The notes under the pieces were generated by a model that saw only the letters and a list, made by a program, of their open reading frames with translations, was not told the origin of the DNA and ran no database searches. A stretch of DNA of 64,000 nucleotides from Diplonema papillatum (taxonomy: Eukaryota; Euglenozoa; Diplonemea; Diplonemida; Diplonemidae), in NCBI GenBank assembly GCA_030068145.1, contig JAPJBO010000209.1, positions 186,001-250,000 of the forward strand, in the 5' to 3' direction. Both the position numbers and the translations under genes were made by a program. This document shows, one piece after another, positions 21,640 to 32,369 of the stretch; position 1 is the stretch's first letter; the number at the start of each line of letters is the position of its first letter.

Positions 21640-22915
21640 GAGGCAGCAGATAAAATTCGGGAAACAGTAAAGTTCGGGCGAAGCTAAGTTCGGGCGAAGC
21701 GAAGTTCTGGCGAAGCAAGTTCGGGCGATGCAAAGTTCTGGTCAAGTAAAGTTCTGGTCAAGCTAAGCTCTGGCGAAGCAAAGTTCGGCGAAGCTAAGTC
21801 AAAGCAAAGTTCAGGTGAAGCTAAGTTCTGGCGAAACAAAGTTCGGGCGAAGCTAAGTCAAAGCAAAGTTCGGGTGAAGCTAAGTTCCGGTGAAGCTCAG
21901 TTCGGCGAAGCTAAGTCAGCAGCAAGTTCGGGTGAAGCTAAGTTCTGGGGAGGCTAAGTTCTGGTGAAGCAAAGTTCGGGGGAAACAAAGTTCGAGTGAA
22001 GCTAAGTTGTGGGGAAGTTCTGGTGAAGCAAAGTTCGGCAGCAAAGTTCGGGCGATGCTAAGTTCTGGTAGTAAAGTTCGGGCGAAGCTAAGTCAAAGCA
22101 AAGTTCGGGTGAAGCTAAGTTCTGGGGAGGCTAGCAAAGTTCCGGCGAAGCTAAGTTCTGGTGAAGCTAAGTTCGGCAGCAAAGTTCGGGCGATGCTAAG
22201 TTCTGGTAGTAAAGTTCGGGCGAAGCTAAGTCAAAGCAAAGTTCGGGTGAAGCTAAGTTCTGGGGAGGCTAGCAAAGTTCCGGCGAAGCTAAGTTCTGGT
22301 GAAGCTAAGTTCGGCGAGCAAAGCAAAGTTCGGGTGAAGCTCAGTTCTGGGAAGGCTAAATTCTAGTGAAGCAATGTTCGGGCGACACAAAGTTCGGGTG
22401 AAGCTTAGTTCTGGGGAAGTTCTGGTAAGCAAAGTTCTGGTGAAAAAAACTCGGCAGAGTTCGGGCGATGCTAAGTTCTGGTGAAGTAAAGTTCGGGCGA
22501 AGCTAAGTCAAAGCAAAGTGCAAAGTTCGGGCGATGCAAAGCAAAGTTCGGGCGAAGCTAAGTTCGGCGAAGCAAAGCAAGGTTCGGGTGAAGCTAAGTT
22601 CTGGTGAAAGCAAAGTTCGGGCGAAGCTAAGTTCTGGTGAAGCTAAGTTCGGCGAAGCAAAGCAAAGTTCGGGTGACGCTAAGTTCTGGGGAGGCTAAGT
22701 TCTGGTGAAAGCAAAGTTCGGGCGAAGCAAAGCAAAGTTCAGGCGAAGCTAAGTTCTGGTGAAGCTAAGTCGGCGAAGCAAAGCAAAGTTCGGGTGAAGC
22801 TACGTTCTGGGGAGGCTAAGTTCTGGTGAAGCAAAGTTCGGGTGAAGCTAAGTCAAAGCAAAGTGCAAAGTTCGGGCGAAGCAAAGCAAAGTTCGGGCGA
22901 AGCTAAGTTCCGTCC
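21640..22915. repeat. Minisatellite of about 16 bp (AAGTTCGGGCGAAGCT)
   Basis: About 80 variants of AAGTTCGGGCGAAGCT / AAGTTCTGGTGAAGCA fill this stretch. Higher-order duplication is visible: the segment around 22030-22165 recurs at about 22165-22310. Open frames are by-products. Confidence 0.93.
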
Positions 22916-22994
22916 GGGCCTGAAGTATGCAAATGCCCGGTGCCAAATCACGGGTCAAGAAAACCCCGGAGCGAGGGAATTGACCGAAGACCGA

Positions 22995-23085
22995 GGGGAA
23001 CCAAAAAAAAGGTCCTCGGCGGGGTTCGAACCCGGGAACTCCAGCCCTAAACCCTGGCTCCGTTCACTCTGCCAATTTCCAGGGG
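22995..23085 (-). repeat. tRNA-like (SINE-type) sequence
   Basis: Read on the minus strand, an A-box-like TGGCAGAGTGAACGG is followed by CCAGGGTTTAGGGCTGG and a B-box GGGTTCGAACCCC, then GCCGAGGACC and a run of T. The spacing fits a tRNA, but the acceptor arms do not pair and the anticodon stem has a mismatch, so this is a degenerate tRNA-derived sequence rather than a functional tRNA gene. Confidence 0.45.
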
Positions 23086-23234
23086 CAAAAAAAGCTATGG
23101 CCGCTGACAAAAATTCTGACCCAAAAAAACACTACGAAAAAGTGCCCCCGGGCTTCGCCCCCGACCCCCTAAAAAGTGGGGTTGGCTCGATAGAGCTATT
23201 AGCATACCTCTAGTCTCGGAAAAAGCAAGAAGAA

Positions 23235-23434
23235 GAACATTTCCGGAGTTGGGGCTTACACTGATAAACGAAGCAACGGACGATTAGCATCAACTGACCA
23301 AAGGTGATGAAAATGATAAGGCTAACGTTTCACACGTACAGGGTATAAACCTCTCTGGGTGGGTTTCCTGTATTAGCACTTTTTCGGTGGCTTCGTTTTC
23401 TCTTTCATGTGCAACCGTTGCTCCGGAAATGCTC
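23235..23434 (+). mobile_element. MITE with GAACATTTCCGGA inverted termini
   Basis: The ends GAACATTTCCGGAGTTGGGG and (reverse complement) GAGCATTTCCGGAGCAACGG match. The element is in opposite orientation to the copy at 32174-32369, and a third, truncated copy is at 19431. The flanking GTACATCTGTACTGACGG is shared by both long copies, so the true ends may lie outside the inverted repeats. Confidence 0.65.
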
Positions 23435-24600
23435 CCGTCAGTACAGATGTACGATTAAGAAAAAAACGAGCTCGTCACTCGCAACTGGCTGTTTCATTCG
23501 GGTTCCCGTTTTTCTGTTTCGTTTTTTTTTTTTTTTTTTTTAATTTTCTCAGGGCATTAGCTTGGTTTCCGGCCCATTTTCCAAATTTGGACCGCTGCCG
23601 GCTTTTTGCGTCCTCACTCAGGAACGGGCTCAACACAGCGCGATGCAAAGTATCTTCACGACAATGCTGGGCCCTGAGTGCCTCGGATCGCACATTGGCC
23701 ACCTCTGCCGGGGGCCTGGGTGATGGTGTAGTGCCATTTTTTTTCTTCTTTTCTCCCGCCGGCTTTTCCAAATTTGGACTGACAGTCCAAATGTGGATAT
23801 AGAAGCTAATCCCCTGATTTTCTCTTCCGACCTGGCCCTGTAGGGTAGCCGGGGTAAGAGAAAATGAACGGTTTCGCCGGCTTTTTTCTGTCACGCAGCT
23901 CACGCTAATCACCGAGGTTGCACGGCTCAAGTCGGTGCGTCCGATCCAATGGGGATGCTTCGTCTGTTTCGGGGAATCTCTGATTTGTCAGATTTTCTTC
24001 GGTCTAGTCGGGTGTGAGCCCCGTAGTGACGTACTAGTCATGTGCTTGTTGAGCAATCGGAAAGGCAAAACAAATGTTCTCCTCGGCTCAACTGCGGTTG
24101 ATCGAGGGTGACATCAATTGCACTTATCGGTGGATGTCTTGGCTCTGGGAACGATGACGCGATAGTCAATGGGAAGTGCAAGAAGCATGAGACTCATCAG
24201 GTCGTCGAACTAGTATTAGCGGGCTGGGTTTTCAAGGATTAAGCCCTACAAGCTTCAGAGTAAATGGATTAGCAGTAGGCCTGCAGATGGCTCATTCGAA
24301 TCGGTGACAATCGGCGCGCGACGTGCTCCGAAATGCTTCCAATGTGTATTCAACAAAATGGAGATCTGCAACGGGTTGCAAGAGAAGTGCCTTGGAAAAG
24401 TGCGTGGTCACGCAGCCGGCAGGAGCTCTAGCTGTGACGTGAGAATGCTGACAACCTGGGCCATACTCCGCTTCAGGGGTTACCCGTGGTTGGATTCCAA
24501 CAAATACACACACACCAGCGTGGTCGTACTTTCGTGAAGGGAGGCACCACGTTTAGTCCGCAACACCCACACACTGCTCCCTGAAAGATACCGTGACCAG
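23435..24600. other. Stretch with no recognised gene
   Basis: Contains a T-run at 23523-23541 with overlapping short frames on both strands. CCGGCTTTTCCAAATTTGGAC near 23759 echoes CCATTTTCCAAATTTGGACC near 23574. No family was recognised. Confidence 0.45.
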
Positions 24601-24704
24601 CAACATGTAAACCATGAGGCAAACCGCCCGTGCCAGACAAAGCTCCGCACAATGGGCAGCCGTCACGAACGGGCAGCGGGAGCCTCGGCAGTTACCGAAA
24701 AAGG

Positions 24705-25245
24705 GCGGAAACATGGGCTATATTCCGCGCAGGGATTACCCACCACTGACTGAGATCTCACACAACGACGCCCGCCGCTGCGCCACGTGTAAAAAGACCC
24801 CGGATACATGCTGCACCCAGCAGCACACGGGGCACGAAGCAGGAAGCCTGAACCAATCGAGGCTACAGTTCCTAACAGCGCGTGCTCACAGCCAGCAGGA
24901 CCTTCAGCCGTAACGTAATATAGCTCAAAACCTGGTGCTACGAAAACCTTATACTCCGCATCAGGCGTTACCCATCCTTGAATTCCACACACCCACACAC
25001 AACGACGCCCGCCGCTGCGCCACGTGTAAAAAGACCCCCGGATACATGCTGCACACGGGGCACGAAGCAGGAAGCCTGAACCAATCAAGGCTACAGTTCC
25101 GAACAGCGCGTGATCACTGCGAGCAGCCGGCAGGACCTTCAGCCGTAACGTAATATACCTGAAAACCTGGGCTATATATACTCCGCATCAGGTGTTACCC
25201 ATCCTTGAATTCCACACACCCACACACAAGGACTCAACTGCGTCC
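24705..25245 (+). repeat. Repeated promoter/5' flank segments of the transporter gene
   Basis: The block GGGCTATAT(AT)ACTCCGC...TTACCCATCC...CACACACCCACACACAA occurs at about 24712, 24948 and 25169. Between blocks, ACGACGCCCGCCGCTGCGCC ... CAGGACCTTCAGCCGTAACG is repeated twice (24766-24915 and 25000-25150). An older relative lies at 24460-24510. Only the last block directly precedes the ATG at 25261. Confidence 0.8.
25169..25186 (+). promoter_or_regulatory. Probable TATA box of the nucleotide-sugar transporter
   Basis: GGGCTATATATACTCCGC lies about 85 bases before the ATG at 25261, a reasonable core promoter position for a short 5' UTR. Less perfect versions exist in the upstream duplicate blocks. 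Confidence 0.45.
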
Positions 25246-25260
25246 CTTTACACCTTTCCG

Positions 25261-27403
25261 ATGGCGGTCTCGGACCGAACCCGACCGGATGCTATCCAGG
25301 TCGACTTTTCCGACGAGGAGGAGACGAAGAAGCATCCCACAGAAGCGCTCGGGAAGCTCGCCTCGGCGCTGCTCTACTTCGTCGTGGCCATCGCAATGGG
25401 CATCATCAACAAAGCCGCCCTGCAGCAGTACCCGTACAGCAACATGCTGCTGCTCATCCAGATGGTCCTCACCGTTGCCTTCGTTCAAGTTGGCTCTCTT
25501 GTGGGTGTGTCCCGGGTCCGGTCGATCTCTTGGAGTCAACTGATGGTATGCGCTTCGCTCACGCACTCCTACGCACGCCTGGCTTTGTGCACACTACCAG
25601 TACGCGGCCCATCAGACTTGTCCACCAATATGTGTTCATTGACAGGTTTAGATATCATCCATTGTTACAGTCTCACTGCGGGAAGGCTGCTGAGCAGTCG
25701 TCAAGCCACCCAAGAACCGGGGGGGGGGGGGGTGTCGTTGGACGGGAAGAAAAAGTGACCTTGTCCAGACAAGCTTACTTCCGTAAGTCCCCTGGACGGG
25801 TATTTTCATCTTGCCCCTACGCAATGTAAGTGATAGGTTTACCCTGGACCACCCCAGGCCCTGGACTACCCAGGATGGTCCGATTCCTCTTCGTTCTTTC
25901 TTGCAGTCATGTCACCAAGAAGTATCCCGCAGCTTTTACGTCAGCGAACACAAAAGGCGCAGACAGACCAGTAGGCAGAATTCCTTCTAACATAGCAACA
26001 CTGCCTCAGCCAGTGTTGCTATTGGGCAACATGTGTGCCTGCTGCCATCCTTAGATGTGGTAGCCGTTTCTCTGGCTCCCTCTCCGGAATCGAACCCTGA
26101 TTACTCCGTTACCCGCTACAGCCACGGTAGTCAACTACGGGTGGATCGCTTGAGCAGTGTGAACTTGAAATGCAGGTACCACAAGGGTCAGGCTTGCATT
26201 GTCACTACACTAAGTTCCCTCCGTACACAGCTGCAGGTGACATTCCGCTGGCTGCGTTCTACAACGCAAACGTCGCCTTCGCGCCGGCAGGGCTCCAGAA
26301 GCTGAACATCCCCACGTACCAGACGCTGAAGAGGCTGACGCCTTGCGTCATCTGCATCGTGAACGGGGTGAGCGGCCGCGGCTGGCCCTCCCGGAACGTC
26401 GCGGCCAGCGTGCTGGTGATCTTTCCGTACACACTAAAAGTTCTCAAGCGAACCAACTCCGAAAAGTCGCACGGAGACCCTAAACCCCCGGAATCTCAAG
26501 TGAACTGTAACTCCGAAAACAGGCGACTGGTAGTGTAGTTTCTGTTGTAGATTCTCACAGTTCCCTGTTACAGTCCATCACAGTTTCCTCCGTACTACAG
26601 GCGATTGTTTGACAACACTATAACTCTAAAAACGGGCGATAGCTAGTGTAGGTTCTGTTGTAGATTCCCAAAGTTCCCTCCGTACACTGCAGGTGATCAT
26701 TCCGCTGGCCGCGTTCTACAACGCAAACGTCGCCTTCGCACTGGCAGGGCTCCAGAAGCTGAACATCCCCATGTACCAGACGCTGAAGAGGCTGACACCT
26801 TGCGTCATCTGCATCGTAAACGGGGTGAGCGGCCGCGGCTGGCCCTCCCGGAACGTCGCGGCCAGCGTGCTGGTGATCGCGTCTGGAACAGTAATCGCCG
26901 GCCTCGGCGACTTCGACTTCGACATCCGAGCGTACGGGTATGCGCTGACGTCTTGCCTGCTGCAGGCTGCGTATTTGGTCCTGGCTGAGCGGGGAGGCGA
27001 GAAGGGGCTTTCGTCGACCGAATTGATGTTTTACAACAGCATTCTGTCCATTCTCCCGCTGCTGGCGGTCGCCCACTTGACGGGTGAGTCGGGCCCCGGG
27101 TACAGCGAGCTGCTCCGCCTCTCGAACGACGCTTCCTTCGTGTTCCTCATCGCGGGCACGGCGGCTATGGGCAGCTTGTTGAACTTCTCGTTGTTCCTCT
27201 GCGCTTCGGTCAACAGCGCGCTGACGACGACTGTCGTCGGCGTCATGAAAGCCGTGGTGACGACGGGTCTCGGCTTCTTCGTCCTGGGCGGGGCCCGTGT
27301 GACAACTGTAAACTTCTCGGGCATCGTCGTCAACACCGCAGGCGGCTGCCTGTACACCTGGGCGAAATACGTCAGCAAAGCCGAAAAGAACACACCGACG
27401 TGA
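25261..27403 (+). CDS. SLC35D-type nucleotide-sugar transporter (exons 25261-25545, 26693-27403)
   Basis: Predicted 331-residue multi-pass membrane protein of the drug/metabolite transporter superfamily, which exchanges nucleotide sugars for nucleoside monophosphates in the Golgi or ER. A donor at CTGATG|GTATGC (25546) joins in phase 0 to CTGCAG|GTGATC (26693), giving SQLM|VIIPLAAFYNANVA. The family hallmark FYNANVAFALAGLQKLNIPM and the C-terminal NSALTTTVVGVMK followed by NFSGIVVNTAGGCLY place it nearest UDP-sugar/GDP-mannose transporters of the SLC35D group; the substrate cannot be fixed from sequence. About ten hydrophobic segments are present. A short acidic N-terminus (DFSDEEETKK) precedes the first. 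The intron holds a dead copy of the second exon's start, and three 3'-end copies follow the gene. Confidence 0.88.
26235..26420 (+). pseudogene. Dead duplicate of transporter exon 2 within its own intron
   Basis: Starting at an acceptor-like CAGCTGCAG|GTGACATTCCG, this repeats the first 186 or so bases of the exon at 26693. It lacks one base at the start (GTGACATT for GTGATCATT), so splicing to it would shift the frame. Homology ends at GCTGGTGATC, after which the dispersed CTCAAGCGAAC motif follows. Confidence 0.85.
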
Positions 27404-27490
27404 TTTGCACGCGTGACGCGAGGCTTCGAACAGCGCGGAAGAGACAGTATTAAGGACGATGGCACAGTTAAGAGTGTAGAGCACATGTAA

Positions 27491-28640
27491 GTTGAATTGC
27501 ACAAAATAATCGCCGCTTGTCGTGGTAGGCTTCGCCTCTCGAACCGACGCTTCCTTCATGTTCCTCATCGCGGGCATGGCGGCTATGGACAGCCTGTTGA
27601 ACTTCTCGTTGTTCCTCTGCGCTTCGGTCAACAGCCCGCTGACGACGACTGTCGTCGGCGTCATGAAAGCCGTGGTGACGACGGGTCTCGGCTTCTTCGT
27701 CCTCGGCGGAGCCCGTGTGACAACTGTAAACTTCTCGGGCATCGTCGTCAACACCGCAGGCGGCTGCCTGTACACCTGGGCGAAATACGTCAGCAAAGCC
27801 GAAAAGAACACACCGACGTGATTTGCACGCGTGACGCGAGGCTTCGAACACGGCGGAAGAGACAGTATTAAGGACGATGGCACAGTTAAGAGTGTAGAGC
27901 ACATGTAAGTTGAATTGCACAAAATAATCGCCGCTTGTCGTGGTAGGCTTCGCCTCTCGAACCGACGCTTCCTTCATGTTCCTCATCGCGGGCATGGCGG
28001 CTATGGACAGCCTGTTGAACTTCTCGTTGTTCCTCTGCGCTTCGGTCAACAGCCCGCTGACGACGACTGTCGTCGGCGTCATGAAAGCCGTGGTGACGAC
28101 GGGTCTCGGCTTCTTCGTCCTCGGCGGAGCCCGTGTGACAACTGTAAACTTCTCGGGCATCGTCGTCAACACCGCAGGCGGCTGCCTGTACACCTGGGCG
28201 AAATACGTCAGCAACGCCGAAAAGAACGCCCCGACGTGATTTGCACGCGTGACGCGAGGCTTCGAACACGGCGGAAGAGACAGTATTAAGGACGATGGCA
28301 GGTTAAAAGTGTAGAGCACATGTAAGTTGAATTGCACAAAATAATCGCCGCTTGTCGTGGTAGGCTTCGCCTCTCGAACCGACGCTTCCTTCGTGTTCCT
28401 CATCGCGGGCACGGCGGCCATGGACAGCCTGTTTAACTTCTCGTTGTTCCTCTGCGCTTCGGTCAACAGCGCGCTGACGACGACTGTCGTCGGCGTCATG
28501 AAAGCCGTGGTGACGACGGGCCTGCGGAGCCCGTGTGACAACTGTAAACTTCTCGGGCATCGTCGTCAACACCGCAGGCGGCTGCCTGTACACCTGGGCG
28601 AAATACGTCAGCAAAGCCGAAAAGAACGCACCGACGTGAT
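27491..28640 (+). repeat. Three extra tandem copies of the transporter's 3' end
   Basis: Units of 417-418 bases start near 27491, 27909 and 28326. Each holds an acceptor-like GTGGTAG, the last 94 or so codons of the transporter (ending CLYTWAKYVS...-stop) and, in the first two, the 3' flank GTGACGCGAGGCTTCGAACA. The first two copies keep the frame open and share changes (for example GMAAMD for GTAAMG in the gene). The third has a deletion near 28520 that breaks the frame. Confidence 0.9.
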
Positions 28641-29433
28641 TATGATCATCCATCGTCATCAACACCGGCGGCGGCCGCCTGTCTCCATTTCTTGAGAGAC
28701 ACGTGTGGTCGTTCCGCGCTCGTTATTTGAAGGCTGACACCCGGCACCACGGCACCAACAGTAGTTTCGATCGACAAAAGTATTCTAGCCTTAATCGAAG
28801 CAGCCCCGCCTGGCTGCTACAACCTAATCGCAAAGGAGCCTTTACCCCCTTTGTTCAATCGAAAAGAAAACAAAAGAGCGTTTTCCCACCTTGCGCGGTG
28901 GCACGGGATGTTTGGCAGCCGCTGCTAAACATCACAGTGCATGCTAGTCCATGTGGTTCATGTACTTCAAAGAACTCAATGCTAAACAGAAGAAGGTTCC
29001 GAGGGCAAGCAGCTCTCAGAAACGACCAGGGACCACGGGCACGCCAATGCCCTCGAAAGTGAAAAACGGGCACACGTGCCCGCCCTCGTACTCGCCGACT
29101 CAGTCTCTGGAATCGCAAGAAAGCCAAACCCCGCTAGCTCCACAAATGCTCGACCTTGACGACGCAATGGCAGGTGACGACGTCATCCGATAACCTGACT
29201 TTCAAGGCAGTGCATGTTAATCCACGTGGTTCATGTACTTAAAAGAACTCAATGCTAAACAAACATAACGTGGGCGGCGCCGAAGCTTTACCAGCTTCGG
29301 CTGACACCATTTGCGCACTTAACCATGGTTAAGAAGACGACTGAAAGCACAGACACAAAGATAGCTCAAAGCTAGCACGAAAAGCCTCTAGGCAAAAACC
29401 CGTTTTCACAGTTCTTCATGAAGGCTGTTGACG
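28641..29433. other. Stretch with a small internal duplication
   Basis: TTCATGTACTTCAAAGAACTCAATGCTAAACA at about 28958 recurs at about 29230. A TTTGGCAGCCGCTGCTAAAC segment (28911) recurs near 36379. An 80-codon frame (28951-29193) begins MWFMYFKELNAKQKK but resembles no family I know. Confidence 0.5.
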
Positions 29434-30950
29434 GGCAGAAATGGGCATTCCTATCGAAGCCATCGCCGAGCCACCACCCGCCCGGCGAACGCCACCCAAT
29501 GCAACGCAGTCCCCACGCTGTCCTGGCCTACGCCTGATGTCACAACCCCTGAACCCGGGCGGCGACGCTTTGGCATGAGCCAGGAACCTCAAGGGGAGCA
29601 GCGCGAGAGACGTCATCCACGCTTCAAAGGCCCACACTAAGGCAACAAATTCGTCTACCGGGCGAAACTAAGGCGGCGGGTCTGTCACTAGGGCAACAAC
29701 CAAGAACACAGCGTCCACCCGGCGCGCGAACCGACACGAACGCGAAGAAATGAGCGAGGGTTCATCCAACGATGGCTCCGGCCGGGAGGCCACGACGACA
29801 GGCCGCCCCCCGCGGCGGCGCAAGAAACGCGTTCCATCTGCTGTGACGTAGGCACGGAGTGTGCATGGGCAGGCAGAAAAATGGGCATTCCTATCGAAGC
29901 CATCGCCGGACCAGCACCCCCCCGCCCAAGGCAACGCAGTCCCCACGCTGCCCTGGCCTACGCCTGATGTCACAACCCCTGAACCCGGGCGACGACGCTT
30001 TGGCATGGGCCAGGAACCTCAAGGGGAGCAGCGCGAAAGACGTCATCCACGCTTCAAAGGCCCACACTAAGGCAACAAATTCGTCTACCGGGCGAAACTA
30101 AGGCGGCGGGTCTGTCACTAGGGCAACAACCAAGAACACAGCGTCCACCCGGCGCGAACCGACACGAACGCGAAGAAATGAGCGAGGGTTCATCCAACGA
30201 TGGCTCCGGCCGGGAGGCCACGACGACAGGCCGCCCCCCGCGGCGGCGCAAGAAACGCGTTCCATCTGCTGTGACGTAGGCACGAAGTGTGCATGGGCAG
30301 GCAGAAAAATGGGCATTCCTATCGAAGCCATCGCCGGACCAGCACCCCCCCGCCCGGCGAACGCCACCCAATGCAACGCAGTCCCCACGCTGCGTCCACC
30401 CGGCGCGCGAACCGACGCAAACGCGAAGAAATGGGCATCTTTTTCCTAACCATTTTAGACGTCGTGGATGACAGCCCGCTTGAAACACCATTTACCGAAA
30501 AGAAAGAAATAATAACAAGAACCCTTTCCTGACATGCTTTCGAACGAAAGCCAAGTTCAACTACGGAAAACAGTTCTGGAGTGAATACGAAGCACGACGA
30601 AAAGACGCCGAGAAGACGTTTCTCGCCAAGTATCATCGCAAACTGGCCAAAGGATGGAAACATTGCGACACAGACAAAGCGAGTTATGCCGAAAAAGGAG
30701 TCGTACATGCACTGGTAGACGAACGCGGCAACCCTCGCTACGTAGGCCAGAGCGCTTAGATTCACATTGGTACGCTAGAGCGAGGGTTCATCCAACGATG
30801 GCTCCGGCCGGGAGAGACCCACTCCCCGCGGCGGCGCAAGAAACGCGTTCCATCTGCTGTGACGTAGGCACGGAGTGTGCATGGGCAGGCAGAAAAAATG
30901 GGCATTCCTATCGAAGCCATCGATCACTCAACAGACACACCACACTAGGG
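29434..30950 (+). repeat. Tandem units of about 430 bp with repeated coding-like tails
   Basis: Two nearly identical units (about 29434-29867 and 29868-30300) and shorter pieces to 30920 contain two recurring open tails. One ends GEQRERRHPRFKGPH-stop; the other is the REEMSEGSSNDGSGREA...KRVPSAVT-stop tail also found at 2345. After the second tail comes a conserved ACGTAGGCACGGAGTGTGCATGG, probably 3' untranslated sequence. They look like stacked 3' ends of one dispersed element. Confidence 0.75.
30535..30759 (+). pseudogene. GIY-YIG nuclease-like fragment
   Basis: An open frame, with no ATG, encodes a basic helix-rich stretch (WSEYEARRKDAEKTFLAKYH) followed by GVVHALVDERGNPRYVGQSA-stop. The last segment resembles the first strand pair of GIY-YIG nucleases (G-[IV]-x-x-L-x-D...x-Y-V-G-x-[ST]). 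The rest of the nuclease domain is missing, and on both sides the fragment abuts copies of the 430-bp repeat. It is at most a relic; a chance match is possible. Confidence 0.4.
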
Positions 30951-30984
30951 CCCTCAGGCATCAGCTGATGATCTGACAAATCCG

Positions 30985-31437
30985 ACAGCAGACACTCAGC
31001 TCCAGCATGCATCAGGCATCTCGCAGCGCAGTGACGATAGAGACAATCGAGGTCTCAGCAAACCGCCCCCTGACATGTCTGACAGACCTGACATTAGGCA
31101 CTTAGACAGACATCTGACTGCGACAGCTGATATTATATCCGATCATGCATCAGGCATCTCGCAGCGCAGTGACGATAGAGACAAACGAGGTCTCAGAAAA
31201 CCGCCCCCTGACATGTCTGACAGACCTGCCATCAGGCACTTAGACACAGACATCTGACTGCAGACAGCTGATATTATATCTGATCATGCATCAGGCATCT
31301 CGCAGCGCAGTGACGATAGAGACAATCGAGGTCTCAGAAAACCGCCCCCTGACATGTCTGACAGACCTGCCATCAGGCACTTAGACACAGACATCTGACT
31401 GCAGACAGCTGATATTATATCTGATCATGCATCGGGC
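30985..31437. repeat. Tandem repeat of 137-140 bp, three units
   Basis: TCTCGCAGCGCAGTGACGAT occurs at 31020, 31158 and 31298, and the whole unit (with CCCCCTGACATGTCTGACAG and AGCTGATATTATATC) is repeated with few changes. Confidence 0.85.
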
Positions 31438-31924
31438 ATTCGGATATCTTACACCAGATACCAGTTATCTCGCATAGCAACCAGACATCGCCCATCTCCT
31501 TTTGTACTCCATCGTTGTCTACGCGCACAGCACACCCAATTAGGATAGACCCCCTTTCCCAAGGGCGGTTGGGTACGGGGGAGTGCAGGGTACCGCGGGC
31601 AACGAGGCGTGAAGTTACCCCGTCTCGACTGAAAGTCACGGTGTCAGCGTTGTCCCTCAGCCGAAGCGCCTTGCCGCCACCAGGTATTTTACGCTGCGTT
31701 TTCCCACACCACACAAACGCTGGTCCTAAAGGCAGAGTAATCCAAGCCTGCATGATTTCCTTTGGAGTTCCTCTAGTTTCTCTAGTATGCGTGCTTTCTA
31801 CCCGAAACCTGGTGGTTGCTCCACCTTTGTTCTACACACGACCCGCTAAACGGCATACGAAAAAGACAGCCAAACAGTTCTTGACGACACAATAATCCCA
31901 AGCTTACATGTTTTTTTTGTATAA
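31438..31924. other. Stretch with no recognised gene
   Basis: Short open frames on both strands (31415-31895) match nothing I know. Confidence 0.4.
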
Positions 31925-32173
31925 GCAGGCGCGAGAGCGGCAATGAGCGACACGCACGAGTAAGCGTTCTTGCAATCCCCCCTTTATCATGCAGGGTCAA
32001 AACCTTGTGTCTTTTTGGTAACAGGGATTTAGACCCCCAAAAAAAAAATGGCCACCCATTATTCCGGAAAAAAATTGGGGTTTTGAAAAAAATAGATTTG
32101 GAACAAAAACTAAAGGTAATTTTTGATGACGTTGAGCAAATTATTTTTTTTTCATAGTACATCTGTACTGACG

Positions 32174-32369
32174 GGAACATTTCCGGAACAACGGTTGCAC
32201 ATGAAAGAGAAAACGAAGCCAGCGAAAAAGTGCTTTGCGAGAGGTTTATACCCTGTACACGCGAAGAACAAGAAACTTTTGCCTTATCATTTTCATCACC
32301 TTTGGTCAGTTGATGCTGATCGTCGGTTGCTTCGTTTATCAGTGCAAGCCGCAACTCCGGAAATGTTCC
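32174..32369 (-). mobile_element. MITE with GGAACATTTCCGGA inverted termini
   Basis: 196 bases with matching inverted ends (GGAACATTTCCGGAACAACGG and, reversed, GGAACATTTCCGGAGTTGCGG). It is the same family as 23235-23434, in opposite orientation, and lies inside the Dpy-30 inverted-repeat region. Confidence 0.65.

Noticed and set aside
25916..25975. Possible middle exon of the transporter (CTTGCAG|TCATGTCACC)
   Set aside because: The direct junction 25545-26693 already gives a family-length loop in frame, and no suitable donor or phase exists for this segment.
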